From Gardnerella leopoldii (GTDB lineage Bacteria > Actinomycetota > Actinomycetes > Actinomycetales > Bifidobacteriaceae), in the NCBI RefSeq assembly GCF_003293675.1, contig NZ_CP029984.1, positions 186,001-250,000 on the forward strand: a stretch of 64,000 bases of DNA, in the 5' to 3' direction. The notes below the pieces were generated by a model. The model was given only the letters and a program-made list of their open reading frames with translations, made no database searches and was not told where the DNA came from. This document shows, in pieces, positions 25,941 to 34,491 of this stretch (its first letter is position 1; the number at the start of each line of letters is the position of its first letter). The translations under genes and the position numbers were made by a program.

Positions 25941-25984
25941 AAAGAGCACTCTTCATCTTCTAGTAAGGTGGGAGTGCTCTTTTT
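25941..25984 (+). terminator. Intrinsic terminator of the subtilase gene
   Basis: AAAGAGCACTC pairs with GAGTGCTCTTT around a loop of about 20 bases, and the T run continues to 25984. It lies 31 bp after the stop. The following DNA to 26135 is AT-rich with no ORF. Confidence 0.85.
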
Positions 25985-26135
25985 GTATGTAATATATTTT
26001 GTGGAATAACCTGAATAACCCATATTTTGTTGTATGTAATATATTGCGAATATTCTAATTGCTCCATAAATTTTAAGGTTAAAATAACGTAATTTTAGAT
26101 ATTTTTCGCAAAATCTTTTAAATCTTAAATAGTGG

Positions 26136-26166
26136 TTGAAATCTGCCTTGGGGGGGGGGGTATAGT
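26136..26166 (+). promoter_or_regulatory. Promoter with G11 tract upstream of the second large surface protein
   Basis: A -35 TTGAAA at 26136-26141 and -10 TATAGT at 26161-26166 are separated by 19 bp, including eleven consecutive G (26150-26160). The sequence TTGAAATC is shared with the promoter at 9457. At 19 bp the promoter should be weak. Loss of one or two G would bring it to 18 or 17 bp. Confidence 0.7.
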
Positions 26167-26207
26167 TGCAAGAACTGTGGCTGCAATTAAGAGAGGTTTT
26201 GCAGTGC

Positions 26208-26242
26208 TGTGTAGTTTCTGATTTTGTAATGATGACTACACA
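26208..26242 (+). promoter_or_regulatory. Hairpin in the leader of the second large surface gene
   Basis: TGTGTAGT (26208-26215) pairs perfectly with ACTACACA (26235-26242) in the predicted 5' untranslated region, 38 bp before the start codon. Confidence 0.5.
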
Positions 26243-26279
26243 AATTTTGAGAGTTTGAACTTAACGAAGGTGATTAGAG

Positions 26280-29231
26280 ATGTTTCCGCAGCGTCGTCGT
26301 AACAGTCTTTCTAAGATTATGCGCGTAATTTGCGGTTTCACGTCCTGCGTGCTGACTCTAGCAACTCTCGCGATTGTGCCTATCACTCCGTCGAGTGCTT
26401 CAACCGAAGAAACAACGCCTAAGACCTCAGAGCGTGCTGAGATTAAGGGTAATCAAGAGCTTAAGAATAAAGACGAACATAAGTCTGATAAAAAAGCTGA
26501 GCAGCAACCTGTTAGTAATCTTGAACAACATACTTCCGCAACGGCTAATACAAATCCTAAGAACGAAGTTTCCAATAAAGATAAAGAAGCTGATCAAAAC
26601 AGTAAAAATAAAAAAGCTAAAAACGCTGCTGAAGCCGCGCAAACTGGTTCGAACGGTGACAGAAGTTCTACCAACACTACCGAAAACGGAGCGCAATTCT
26701 ATAATCCTGAGTATTTACGTACTCTGAATATTGTTGCTGGAAATCTTTCTACAAGTGCAAACAATAAGTCGGGCGCTCCTAGGAGTAAGCCAATTCACGG
26801 CAATAGGAAAATTAAGCGTGGATATCTTCCTGTTGGTACGCGGTTTGAAATTAAGCCAGATGCAAATGATAAAGAAGACGCGTACGAGTGGGCTAATTTT
26901 GAAGGCGAGCAATGCGCTGTAGCCAATGATGCGTCAGCCAATAATAAACAGTGCAAGGAAACGAAAGCTATTCCATCCGATAATTCAAAAAGTTATGGCG
27001 TTATAACTTTCCGTCCAAATAGGTGGACTAAAGCAGGTCGTTACAAAGTGCATGTAATTGTGCACTATCCAGATGGAAAATCTACTTCCGATGATGCAAA
27101 TGCTGGAAATAGCAAAGGTGGTAAGCCTTCGCCTGTTTATGCAAATGTAGTTGTTACGCGATTTGATCCTCACGATAGTGATTTACAACTTTCAATAATT
27201 AGCAAAGACAAAGAAGATTTGAAATATGGACAATCTGATAACTCAGATTTAGTGTTATTGGCTGGTCAAGAGGTTAAGAAAACCACTTTTGATGCTTCTG
27301 CGCATTTTGGCATAGGCAATATTAATCAGCGTGTGATTTGCTATAAGAAAGATAAGAATGGAAATCCTGTTGATGGAAAATACGAGTCTGGTGGAATTAA
27401 CGGGCTTGAATTAAAACAAGATACTAACGTAACAGTTTGGAAGCATGCCAGTTACGATCAGCAAAAGAAGTGCTTTGATGATCCTGCTAATGGCTGCAAG
27501 ATGGATGATTTACTTTATGACGATTACGTGTACAACGAGTATGTTAAAACACATCCGAATTTTGAACCTAAGCGAGTAAATGAGCGTACAGTAGGACAGT
27601 TTAAGGGAACTGTAAAGAAAACCGGTGATTTTGTGTGCAAAGTTTATGCTTTAAGAAATTCTGTTAAAGATGACGGCGCGCAAGACAAGCAAGATGATGC
27701 TTTAGTAAAGAAGTTTGATCAAATAGCTGCAGAAAAACACAATAAGATTGATGAAATTGATTCTGCGCTAAAGTCAGAAAATTTGTTTAAGTCAAGTAAA
27801 GGCATTACTTGGGAAGCTAAGACTTTGAACATTACTGTTCGCAAAATGTCTTACTATTATCAGCCTAATTATGGTGATGGAATTAATACTCTTCCAGGTC
27901 AATATGCGACTTCTATTGTGCCGCTTAACCAGTGCGGAGTTGGCGAAAATTGCAGTAAGAAGTTAGCTAGAACTCGTAATCTTCCTGACGGAACTTGGTT
28001 TGAAATAAAGCCATATAAAAATGATTCTGAGCATCCAGTTCCTGATTGGGCCTCATTTATTGATGAAGATAACATTGATCAAAGTAACAAACCTACCAAA
28101 GCTGGGAGTGAAGTCGGAGAAGATAGTAGTGATGCTTCCGGTGCAGTGTACGGAAAAATTACTGTAAGAATGAGCACTTGGATTAAAACAGGGCATTACA
28201 ATGTGCCAGTGGTTGCGCATTATCCTGATGGCTCCTCTTCAGAGGATGAAGATTCTAGTAACGAAGGTAAGCCTATCTATTTGAAAGTCTCGGTCAATAA
28301 TTCTCCACGGATTAATAATGATGATTTAAAGTTACGTGTGACGACCGAAAAAGCTTCTGCTGATGGTGAGTCTGACTCGCAAAACGACGATTATGGTGAT
28401 GTAGATCCAGACCAGGGCATCACAATGATGCGCGGAATGCGATTTTTGAATCCGTATATTGATGCGTGGTCATTGCGTGAAGTGGGTAAGAAAATTTCGC
28501 TGAAAGTTTTGTGCACTAAGGTTAGCAAAGATAGCAAAGCTAGCAAAGACGGCTCTGTTAACGCTAATAGCTCTAGTGGTGTGGGTGTTTGGTCTAGTAG
28601 CGTTAATGGCTTGACTGCTCCTACGGAGAACCAAATTCATAATTGGGATCATATTAAAACTGTTGCTGAACTTGAAAAGTGCAAGAATAATTCAGCTTCG
28701 TGTGATGCAAGTCGTACCCTATTTAGACGAGACGTTGAAGCTAGCGATTGGGATGAAGAAAATCCATTCTATGCAGTCGAACGCACGGATTCGATTATTG
28801 GCGGTGCGCCTAAAGAAACGGGCGATTATCAATGCGTTGTGTATGCGTTGAAGCCGACTGCGCTTGCTGCTTATACAAATAAAGTGGGTAGCGCAACTTC
28901 CGTACAAAATGGCGATACTCTTCTTAACGGCGTCGCTGGTCTCGAAAAAGGCAAGGACTGGACGATGACCGCGGTCAAAATTCACGTTGTTGAGCCTTTT
29001 AAACTGCCAAAGACGGGATTCGCCGGCTGGAACATGATTCTTAGCGTTGCTACAACGATTTTCACAAGTCTTATGGTTCTTGCGTTTGCTCTCGACCAAA
29101 CACAGTGGGGGCGCGCATTTATGAAAAATTTTGTATACCAAAATTCTGCTCAAAAGGTCAGTGAAATAGCTGTTCAAAAGGGCACTGAAGTATCTGCTCG
29201 CAAGGGCACTGAAATAAAGGAGAAGAAATGA
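26280..29231 (+). CDS. Multi-repeat LPKTG surface protein, pilus locus 2 (probable tip adhesin)
   Basis: The protein has 983 residues, ATG 26280, with GAAGGTG upstream. It has a signal peptide (CVLTLATLAIVPITPSSAS) and a Lys/Asn/Glu-rich low-complexity segment to about residue 140. Two repeats then follow of the same kind as in the 2044-residue protein, with HYPDGKSTSDD and HYPDGSSSEDEDSSN blocks and cysteine-bearing domains ending GDFVCKVYAL and GDYQCVVYAL. LPKTG at 909 is followed by a membrane helix and DQTQWGRAF, which is shared with the other protein. The tail ends in three 8-residue repeats (QKVSEIAV, QKGTEVSA, RKGTEIKE). The stop overlaps the pilin start (ATGA), so translation is coupled. 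The tip role is inferred from the locus layout. Confidence 0.87.
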   Translation: MFPQRRRNSLSKIMRVICGFTSCVLTLATLAIVPITPSSASTEETTPKTSERAEIKGNQELKNKDEHKSDKKAEQQPVSNLEQHTSATANTNPKNEVSNKDKEADQNSKNKKAKNAAEAAQTGSNGDRSSTNTTENGAQFYNPEYLRTLNIVAGNLSTSANNKSGAPRSKPIHGNRKIKRGYLPVGTRFEIKPDANDKEDAYEWANFEGEQCAVANDASANNKQCKETKAIPSDNSKSYGVITFRPNRWTKAGRYKVHVIVHYPDGKSTSDDANAGNSKGGKPSPVYANVVVTRFDPHDSDLQLSIISKDKEDLKYGQSDNSDLVLLAGQEVKKTTFDASAHFGIGNINQRVICYKKDKNGNPVDGKYESGGINGLELKQDTNVTVWKHASYDQQKKCFDDPANGCKMDDLLYDDYVYNEYVKTHPNFEPKRVNERTVGQFKGTVKKTGDFVCKVYALRNSVKDDGAQDKQDDALVKKFDQIAAEKHNKIDEIDSALKSENLFKSSKGITWEAKTLNITVRKMSYYYQPNYGDGINTLPGQYATSIVPLNQCGVGENCSKKLARTRNLPDGTWFEIKPYKNDSEHPVPDWASFIDEDNIDQSNKPTKAGSEVGEDSSDASGAVYGKITVRMSTWIKTGHYNVPVVAHYPDGSSSEDEDSSNEGKPIYLKVSVNNSPRINNDDLKLRVTTEKASADGESDSQNDDYGDVDPDQGITMMRGMRFLNPYIDAWSLREVGKKISLKVLCTKVSKDSKASKDGSVNANSSSGVGVWSSSVNGLTAPTENQIHNWDHIKTVAELEKCKNNSASCDASRTLFRRDVEASDWDEENPFYAVERTDSIIGGAPKETGDYQCVVYALKPTALAAYTNKVGSATSVQNGDTLLNGVAGLEKGKDWTMTAVKIHVVEPFKLPKTGFAGWNMILSVATTIFTSLMVLAFALDQTQWGRAFMKNFVYQNSAQKVSEIAVQKGTEVSARKGTEIKEKK
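29151..29222. repeat. 24-bp triplicate at the end of surface gene 2, containing the pilin 2 ribosome site
   Basis: Three in-frame 24-bp units (29151, 29175, 29199) share AAGGGCACTGAA-type cores. The last contains AAAGGAG, the ribosome site for pilin 2. Confidence 0.75.
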
Positions 29232-30943
29232 ATAATTTCACAAAACGATGCGTCGCCGCATTCGCCTCGCTCGCAATGGCTGGGACGCTGTGCGCGGCGG
29301 GTGCTGTGACAGTGTCCAGCGTTGCGTGGGGTGTTGATCAAACTCAAGGCGGTGTTGCTGGTCTTAATAACCCATCTCAAGCTCAAGTGCTTGATGAGGC
29401 TCCGTGGAAGCTCGATGATACCAAGAAGAACAAGACTTATTCCCTCACTATTTTCAAGTGGAAAGACGAGGTTGAAAAAGGCAAACAGAAGAAGTCAACT
29501 CCTGTTCCTGGTGCTAAGTTCACTGTAAAAAAGGTGACAAAGATTGGTAGCGATACTATTGACTTAACTAAGTACGCCGATTGGGTTAAGGTCGCCAATC
29601 AGATGGATAAGCTTAATAAAAACACTGCTACTGTGACCACTGAAGCTGTTACTGGTTCTCCAAAAGATACTGATGCTAGTGGTGTTGCGAAGTTCGATCT
29701 CGGAATCGGCCTGTACCAAGTTACAGAATCAAATCCTCCAAAGGGCTTCTCTGCTGCAGAATCCAAGCCATTCTATATGACAATCCCAAGGATTGATAAG
29801 GATAATAAAGGCAACGTAGTCTACAATTATGCTCCATACGCGGATCCAAAGAACAAGGATTTGAGCGATAGCGTTAAGAAGACTGCGGATACTTCTAAAA
29901 CTGTTGGCGCTGGCGATAAGATTTCCTACACCATTAGCGCTGAGCTTGACAAGATGAAGGAGAAGCCTGAGGCTGGAAAAACCACTGCTGATCTTGCTGA
30001 CATTGATTTTAACGGCTATTCTGTAGTCGATCTCGCTCCTGCTAATGCTTTTGTTTATCCTACTGACATTGCTAGCGTAGTTACAAAGGTACAACTTGGA
30101 ACCGGCGAAGCACCTGTAGCTAGCGATACGACGCTTCCTACTGCTGACTACACCGTTGCTAAAGACGCAAATCAAATTGCTGCTACAACCACTGACGTTG
30201 CTCGCGATAAGATTGTTGTATCTTTCAATGATGCCGGTAAAGCTGCGCTTGCTAAAGCGGCAAACGACAATGCTGGCAAAGTTGTAAGGGTATTTGTCAC
30301 CTTAGAGTTTACTCTTGCTGGTTCGGATGTTCTTGGCAACAGCACTGTTGCTAACAAGGGTGGCTTAATTCCTTCGCACGAGGGTAAGACCCCAGACGTT
30401 GTTGAAGGTAAAAAGTACAAGGAAGTGAAGTTCTCAAAGTTCACTATTCAGAAGCTTTCTGCAAAGGATAAGTCCAAGGTTACAGGTGCAAAGTTTAAGC
30501 TGTTTGCCGATGAAACTAGTGCAAATACGTGCTCTCAGGCTATTACCGACGGAAAGAAAGATAACGAATTGGCCACCGCTTGCTCTGCTGCTTCTACTAA
30601 CTTTGGTGAGCAAGAAGCAAAGGGCGCTGAGGCTAAGACTGCTGAATATTCAGTAGTTCGCGGTAAGACGTACTACGTTGTGGAAACTGCTGCTCCAACC
30701 GGCTACATTCGTAATCCTAAGGCTGTTGCAGTAAAGGTTGAGGATACTGACGCTACCAAGAACTTCGAGTTCCAAGATGTTCCAGATGATAGCCAACACG
30801 CTTGGTTCAACCTTCTTCCAAAGACCGGTGCTGCTGGCGTAATCATCTTCGCAGTTATCGGCATGTGCTTCGTTGGTTCCGGATTCTTTGTGTACATGCG
30901 TCGTCGCAAGAAGGAAGAGGAGCAGGATAAGCTCCGCGCTTAG
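29228..30943 (+). CDS. LPKTG major pilin with isopeptide domains, pilus locus 2
   Basis: The protein has 571 residues and starts at ATG 29228, overlapping the previous stop by four bases. Its signal peptide is almost the same as in pilin 1 (FASLAMAGTLCAAGAV). It has E-box motifs LYQVTESNPPKGF (divergent) and YYVVETAAPTGYIRNP, a D2-type domain (TVGAGDKISYTI) and YNYAPYADPKN, the equivalent of the putative polymerisation lysine region. The C-x16-C pair in the third domain is conserved. LPKTG at 530, then a membrane helix and RRRKKEEEQ. It should be polymerised by the sortase just downstream. Middle regions differ more from pilin 1 than the ends do, as expected of surface-exposed antigenic parts. 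Confidence 0.92.
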   Translation: MNNFTKRCVAAFASLAMAGTLCAAGAVTVSSVAWGVDQTQGGVAGLNNPSQAQVLDEAPWKLDDTKKNKTYSLTIFKWKDEVEKGKQKKSTPVPGAKFTVKKVTKIGSDTIDLTKYADWVKVANQMDKLNKNTATVTTEAVTGSPKDTDASGVAKFDLGIGLYQVTESNPPKGFSAAESKPFYMTIPRIDKDNKGNVVYNYAPYADPKNKDLSDSVKKTADTSKTVGAGDKISYTISAELDKMKEKPEAGKTTADLADIDFNGYSVVDLAPANAFVYPTDIASVVTKVQLGTGEAPVASDTTLPTADYTVAKDANQIAATTTDVARDKIVVSFNDAGKAALAKAANDNAGKVVRVFVTLEFTLAGSDVLGNSTVANKGGLIPSHEGKTPDVVEGKKYKEVKFSKFTIQKLSAKDKSKVTGAKFKLFADETSANTCSQAITDGKKDNELATACSAASTNFGEQEAKGAEAKTAEYSVVRGKTYYVVETAAPTGYIRNPKAVAVKVEDTDATKNFEFQDVPDDSQHAWFNLLPKTGAAGVIIFAVIGMCFVGSGFFVYMRRRKKEEEQDKLRA

Positions 30944-30994
30944 TTAATCCCTTTCTTTAAGCATTAACGAAAATGGGGAGTCGGGCGCGCGTTA

Positions 30995-31015
30995 ACTAAC
31001 GCTTTCCCGGCTCCC
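30995..31015 (+). promoter_or_regulatory. Inter-cistronic hairpin, pilin 2 to sortase 2
   Basis: GGGAGTCGGG (about 30975-30984) and CCCGGCTCCC (about 31006-31015) form a 10-bp stem with one G-T pair, followed by TGTTTATTT. It matches the hairpin in the same place in locus 1. The stem begins about 30 bp after the pilin stop. It may attenuate transcription into the sortase gene. Confidence 0.6.
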
Positions 31016-31036
31016 TGTTTATTTATTGGAGGAATT

Positions 31037-32134
31037 ATGAAGCTAGCTAATTTTACAGAGTCTGCTCGCGCGCTATTTAAGCGGCTGACTCGTATGTGCA
31101 CTAATAAGTCCTCCAAAAGTGCGCGAGATTCCGCAAGCTCGCAAGATTCCGCAAGCTCTGGAATCACTGCATCTTCCGAAAATACTGAATCTGCGCAATC
31201 TCCATCATCGCAAAAGCAGTCTTCCCTAAAACCAATGTCCCCACTTCGCAAGCTGGCTGAGCCGATTGCGCTTGTTACTATTGGCATTTTGTGTTTCAGC
31301 TATCCTGTGGTTTCTACTTTGGTCAACAATCACGCTGCCAAGGAACTCTCAATCGAGTACGACAAATTAAATAAGGAAAAACCTAAAGAAAATCGCGCGG
31401 AAATTTTGCGAAAAGCGCGTGAATACAACGCTCGCCACAAGGCGATTATTAGCGCGGACCCGTATAACGGCAATAACGATTACATGGACACTCCCGAATA
31501 TAAAGAGTACGAAAAAGTGCTTAGTGAGCCGATGGGAATTATGGGCATCGTGAAAATACCAAAAATTGGCGTGAGACTGCCGATTTACCACGGAACTACT
31601 CAAGATACTCTAGCAATGGGCGCGGGGCATTTGTACGGCACGGATTTGCCGGTGGGTGGCAAAAGCAGACACACGGTTGTGACGGCGCATACGGGTATGC
31701 CGGATGCCACGATGTTCGACGATTTAAACACGCTGAAAAAAGGCGACTACTTCTATTTTGATGTGCAAGGCAAAACTCTTCGGTACAAAGTGTTTCGCAT
31801 AAATGTGGTGGAGCCGAACGATATTCGCTTGCTGCGGCGCGAGAAGGGGCGCGACTTGGCGACGCTGATTACGTGTACGCCGTACGGAATTAACACGCAC
31901 AGGCTGCTCGTGACGGGGTATCGTGTGCTGCCGGATCCTGCCAACGTGCCGGGCGACCATATGCAGTGGCCGCTGTGGATGACGCTGTTTGTGATATCGA
32001 TGGTGATGTCTGCGGTGTTGATGGCGATGATGCTGGTTGCGTCGTTGCAAAAGAAGAATGGTGTGAGTAGTCTGCAAGGCAGGCATTTGCTGGCGGTTTC
32101 GCGCAAAATGCTGCGTAATTTACGGCGCAAGTAG
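31037..32134 (+). CDS. Class C (pilin-polymerising) sortase, pilus locus 2
   Basis: This encodes 365 residues, ATG 31037 after TTGGAGGAATT. A Ser-rich N-terminal stretch precedes the helix ALVTIGILCFSYPVVSTLV. Catalytic His218 lies in TAHTGMPDATMFDDL, Cys280 in TLITCTPYG and Arg289 in NTHRLLVTGYR. The lid-like segment is SADPYNGN. A C-terminal membrane helix follows and the end RHLLAVSRKMLRNLRRK closely matches sortase 1. It should build the fibre from pilin 2. The catalytic halves of both sortases are so alike that duplication of the whole locus, or gene conversion, is likely. A partial family B end begins right at the stop codon. Confidence 0.95.
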   Translation: MKLANFTESARALFKRLTRMCTNKSSKSARDSASSQDSASSGITASSENTESAQSPSSQKQSSLKPMSPLRKLAEPIALVTIGILCFSYPVVSTLVNNHAAKELSIEYDKLNKEKPKENRAEILRKAREYNARHKAIISADPYNGNNDYMDTPEYKEYEKVLSEPMGIMGIVKIPKIGVRLPIYHGTTQDTLAMGAGHLYGTDLPVGGKSRHTVVTAHTGMPDATMFDDLNTLKKGDYFYFDVQGKTLRYKVFRINVVEPNDIRLLRREKGRDLATLITCTPYGINTHRLLVTGYRVLPDPANVPGDHMQWPLWMTLFVISMVMSAVLMAMMLVASLQKKNGVSSLQGRHLLAVSRKMLRNLRRK

Positions 32135-32160
32135 CGCGACGACCTGCCTGAGCGCAAATC
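32131..32160. repeat. Partial family B repeat end after sortase 2
   Basis: GCGCGACGACCTGCCTGAGCGC matches the outer end of the inverted family B copies and begins within a few bases of the sortase stop. Confidence 0.55.
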
Positions 32161-32182
32161 GTCGTGTGCTTGCGTGGTTTTT

Positions 32183-32680
32183 GGCTGGCGGGTTTCTTGT
32201 GTGGCTGTGATTGTCGTGAATTTCTTTTGCTGTGGAGCGAGTTTTTGGGGATTTCTCTCCTCGCAAGTTCCCGTCCTTCGTCGCTCTGGCTGTTAAAGAC
32301 GATTATTGTGTTCGCCTTTCTTTAAAGAATGTTGCTTCCTCAGTCCTCTTTTATTGCTCGTAAAGAAATCCCCCAAACTCTGCGTGTTTAATCGTTAATA
32401 ACCGTGCTCATCGCAGAGATTTTTCGATTTTTCTTCTTCGCTTGGCGAATCAGCAGCCTGCGGCTCTGACGTTCGCCGCGCTCAGTGCGAAAAATCTCAA
32501 ATCTCACCGCACGAATATTTGTTCCGACCAAGCAACACCCACCCTCACTACTAGTAAAACCGCTAGTGTTTTGTGGTACGGTAGGAGTGCCTGGTGTGGC
32601 GCATGCAGTAGCACGGATGCTAGTGTTCGTTAATCAACAGGAATCAGCGTCTGCAGAGCATTGATGCAAAGCTTCTTTAC
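32183..32680. repeat. Family C degenerate repeat (copy C1)
   Basis: Several blocks are shared with 41755-42195: GGCTGGCGGGTTTCTTG near 32183, GAGTTTTTGGGGATTTCT at about 32230, GACCAAGCAACACCCACC at 32525, CTACTAGTAAAACCGCTAGTG, GGTACGGTAGGAGTGCCTGG and TGCAGAGCATTGATGCAAAG. The GAGTTT..GGGGATTTCT arm is inverted again at 32364-32383 (AGAAATCCCCCAAACTC), enclosing about 120 bp. No convincing ORF is present. The function is not known. Confidence 0.65.
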
Positions 32681-32735
32681 TCGTCAGATTGTGCTTTCTT
32701 AAGATAATAAAGAAAGCACAATGCGACACGCCGGC

Positions 32736-32763
32736 TTGCGTACGCTCTCATTCTGAGTATAGT
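32736..32763 (+). promoter_or_regulatory. Promoter of tRNA-Lys
   Basis: TTGCGT (32736-32741), 16-bp spacer, TATAGT (32758-32763), 37 bp before the tRNA. Confidence 0.55.
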
Positions 32764-32800
32764 AGTTATTCGGTTCGCGAAACGAGCCAAGATAACCAAC

Positions 32801-32874
32801 GCCCCTTTAGCTCAGTTGGTTAGAGCAGCTGACTCTTAATCAGCGTGTCCAGGGTTCGAATCCCTGAGGGGGCA
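32801..32874 (+). tRNA. tRNA-Lys (anticodon CTT)
   Basis: Acceptor GCCCCTT with AGGGGGC, D-arm GCTC/GAGC, anticodon stem GCTGA/TCAGC with loop CTCTTAA, T-arm CAGGG/CCCTG around TTCGAAT. CCA is not encoded. Confidence 0.96.
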
Positions 32875-32880
32875 CAAGCA

Positions 32881-32909
32881 AAACCCAAGCTTCACCGCTT
32901 GGGTTTTTT
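32881..32909 (+). terminator. Intrinsic terminator after tRNA-Lys
   Basis: AAACCCAAGC and GCTTGGGTTT form a 10-bp stem around TTCACC, followed by a T run. Confidence 0.85.
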
Positions 32910-32979
32910 CGTATCTAATCCCTCCGTCACGCATATGCAGCAGCGCGCGTTTGTCCTTCTTTGCAGTCAAGCTGGAAAC

Positions 32980-34443
32980 ATGACCTCGTCAAATATGATG
33001 CCGCAATTATTCCAGGATGATGCCCATCTTGAACAGCCGCAACCGTCGCAACAACTGCTGCTAAATTTAGCACAGTCGCAGTCGCAACAAGTTCAGTCGC
33101 AGCCGCAACCGCTTACTCCGCAGCAAGCTCAGCCGCGCCAGCTCCCTTTAAAAGCTGCCGACACGACTGCCGAAAACCCGTGGCCTGTTGCAATCTTAAG
33201 CCAAAAGTTCCACAGTGCAGTAGAACGGTGGCCAGCAGCGTGGATTGAGGGTCAAATCGTCGAAATTAACATGCGCCGCGCATCTTCCGGCTACATCACT
33301 CTTCGCGACAGCAACGAAGAAGTGTCGATTTCCGTAATGGGCTTCAGCAATTTCGTGCAGCAGGCGCGCGAACTTCGTCAAGGCGACCGCGTAGTCGTTC
33401 ACGGCAAGGCGGATATTTGGGTAAAAGCCACGCGTTTAAGCTTCGTTGCGGACGAAATCCGCCGCGTCGGTGCAGGCGACTTAAAAGCGCAAATTGACGA
33501 GTTGCGAAAAAAGCTTAAGGGCGAAGGTCTATTTGACGCTGAAAATAAGGTGCCGCTGCCGGAATTTCCTAAGTGCATCGGCCTCGTGTGTGCGCCTCAG
33601 GCTCGCGCAGAGGGCGATGTTATTACGAATGTGAATTTGCGCTGGCCTGTTACGCGTTTTAAAGTTGTTCACGCGCACGTGCAGGGCGTGCAGTGCCCGG
33701 CGGATATTATTGCCGCAATCAAGCAGCTCGATGCAGACCCAGAGGTTGATGTTATTATCGTTGCCCGCGGCGGCGGTAGCTTTGAGGATTTGATTGGTTT
33801 TTCGGATGAAGGCGTGGTTCGGGCTACTGCTGCGTGCGTGACGCCGATTGTGTCTGCAATCGGCCACGAGGACGATTGGACGCTGATTGATTTGGCTGCA
33901 GACATGCGCGCTTCGACTCCTACGGATGCTGCAAAGCGCGTTGTTCCGGACGTGCGCGAGCAGTGGCAGCTTATTGATAACGCGTTGCAAACTATGCGCA
34001 TGCGAATTTCTGCGCGCGTTGACAATGAGATTCGCCTCGTTGAAGGTTATGCGAATCGCCCGAGCCTTACGCGCCCGAGCACTATGCTTGAACCGCACGA
34101 GCGCTTGGTTGAGCAGGCTGTTGAGCGAATGCGTCACGGTTTGGTGCGACTTCTTGACGATGCGAGCTTGACTGTTGAGAAGGCTCACGCAAGCTTGACT
34201 GCGTTAAGTCCGCAATCGACTTTAAATCGCGGGTACGCTGTTGTGCAGCTCAGCGGTGGGCGAGTGCTTGACGACGCGGCTTTAGCGGAAGTTGGCGACG
34301 ATATGACAGTTACGCTTAAAAGCGGTGTGGTTCTTGGTAAGGTGACTGGTACTAAGGTAGCTGGAACAAAAGTAGCTGCCGGAAAGTCAGCTGGTATGCA
34401 GAAGTCTAAAACAAAGTCGTCTGCCGTAAAGTCAAGTAAGTAA
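32980..34443 (+). CDS. xseA: Exodeoxyribonuclease VII large subunit
   Basis: The product has 487 residues from ATG 32980. It begins with a Gln/Pro-rich stretch of about 60 residues, then the OB-fold domain starting WPVAILSQKFHSAVERW and containing WIEGQIVEI and GYITLRD. The catalytic region has GLVCAPQARAEGDV, the conserved VDVIIVARGGGSFEDLIGF and VSAIGHEDDWTLIDLAADMRASTPTDAA. With XseB it degrades single-stranded DNA in both directions. Other in-frame starts lie at 32935 and 32845, the latter inside the tRNA and not credible. No strong ribosome site was found, so the start is uncertain. xseB follows 48 bp downstream. The C-terminal tail is repetitive (KVAGTKVAAGKSAG). Confidence 0.93.
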   Translation: MTSSNMMPQLFQDDAHLEQPQPSQQLLLNLAQSQSQQVQSQPQPLTPQQAQPRQLPLKAADTTAENPWPVAILSQKFHSAVERWPAAWIEGQIVEINMRRASSGYITLRDSNEEVSISVMGFSNFVQQARELRQGDRVVVHGKADIWVKATRLSFVADEIRRVGAGDLKAQIDELRKKLKGEGLFDAENKVPLPEFPKCIGLVCAPQARAEGDVITNVNLRWPVTRFKVVHAHVQGVQCPADIIAAIKQLDADPEVDVIIVARGGGSFEDLIGFSDEGVVRATAACVTPIVSAIGHEDDWTLIDLAADMRASTPTDAAKRVVPDVREQWQLIDNALQTMRMRISARVDNEIRLVEGYANRPSLTRPSTMLEPHERLVEQAVERMRHGLVRLLDDASLTVEKAHASLTALSPQSTLNRGYAVVQLSGGRVLDDAALAEVGDDMTVTLKSGVVLGKVTGTKVAGTKVAAGKSAGMQKSKTKSSAVKSSK

Positions 34444-34491
34444 TTTTTTAGATATTTTAGATATTTATTTAGATACAACGAAAGGTTAGAT

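Noticed and set aside
32520..32680. Family C as tmRNA, RNase P RNA or SRP RNA
   Set aside because: None of the conserved sequence marks of those RNAs could be recognised, and a second copy exists at 42 kb.
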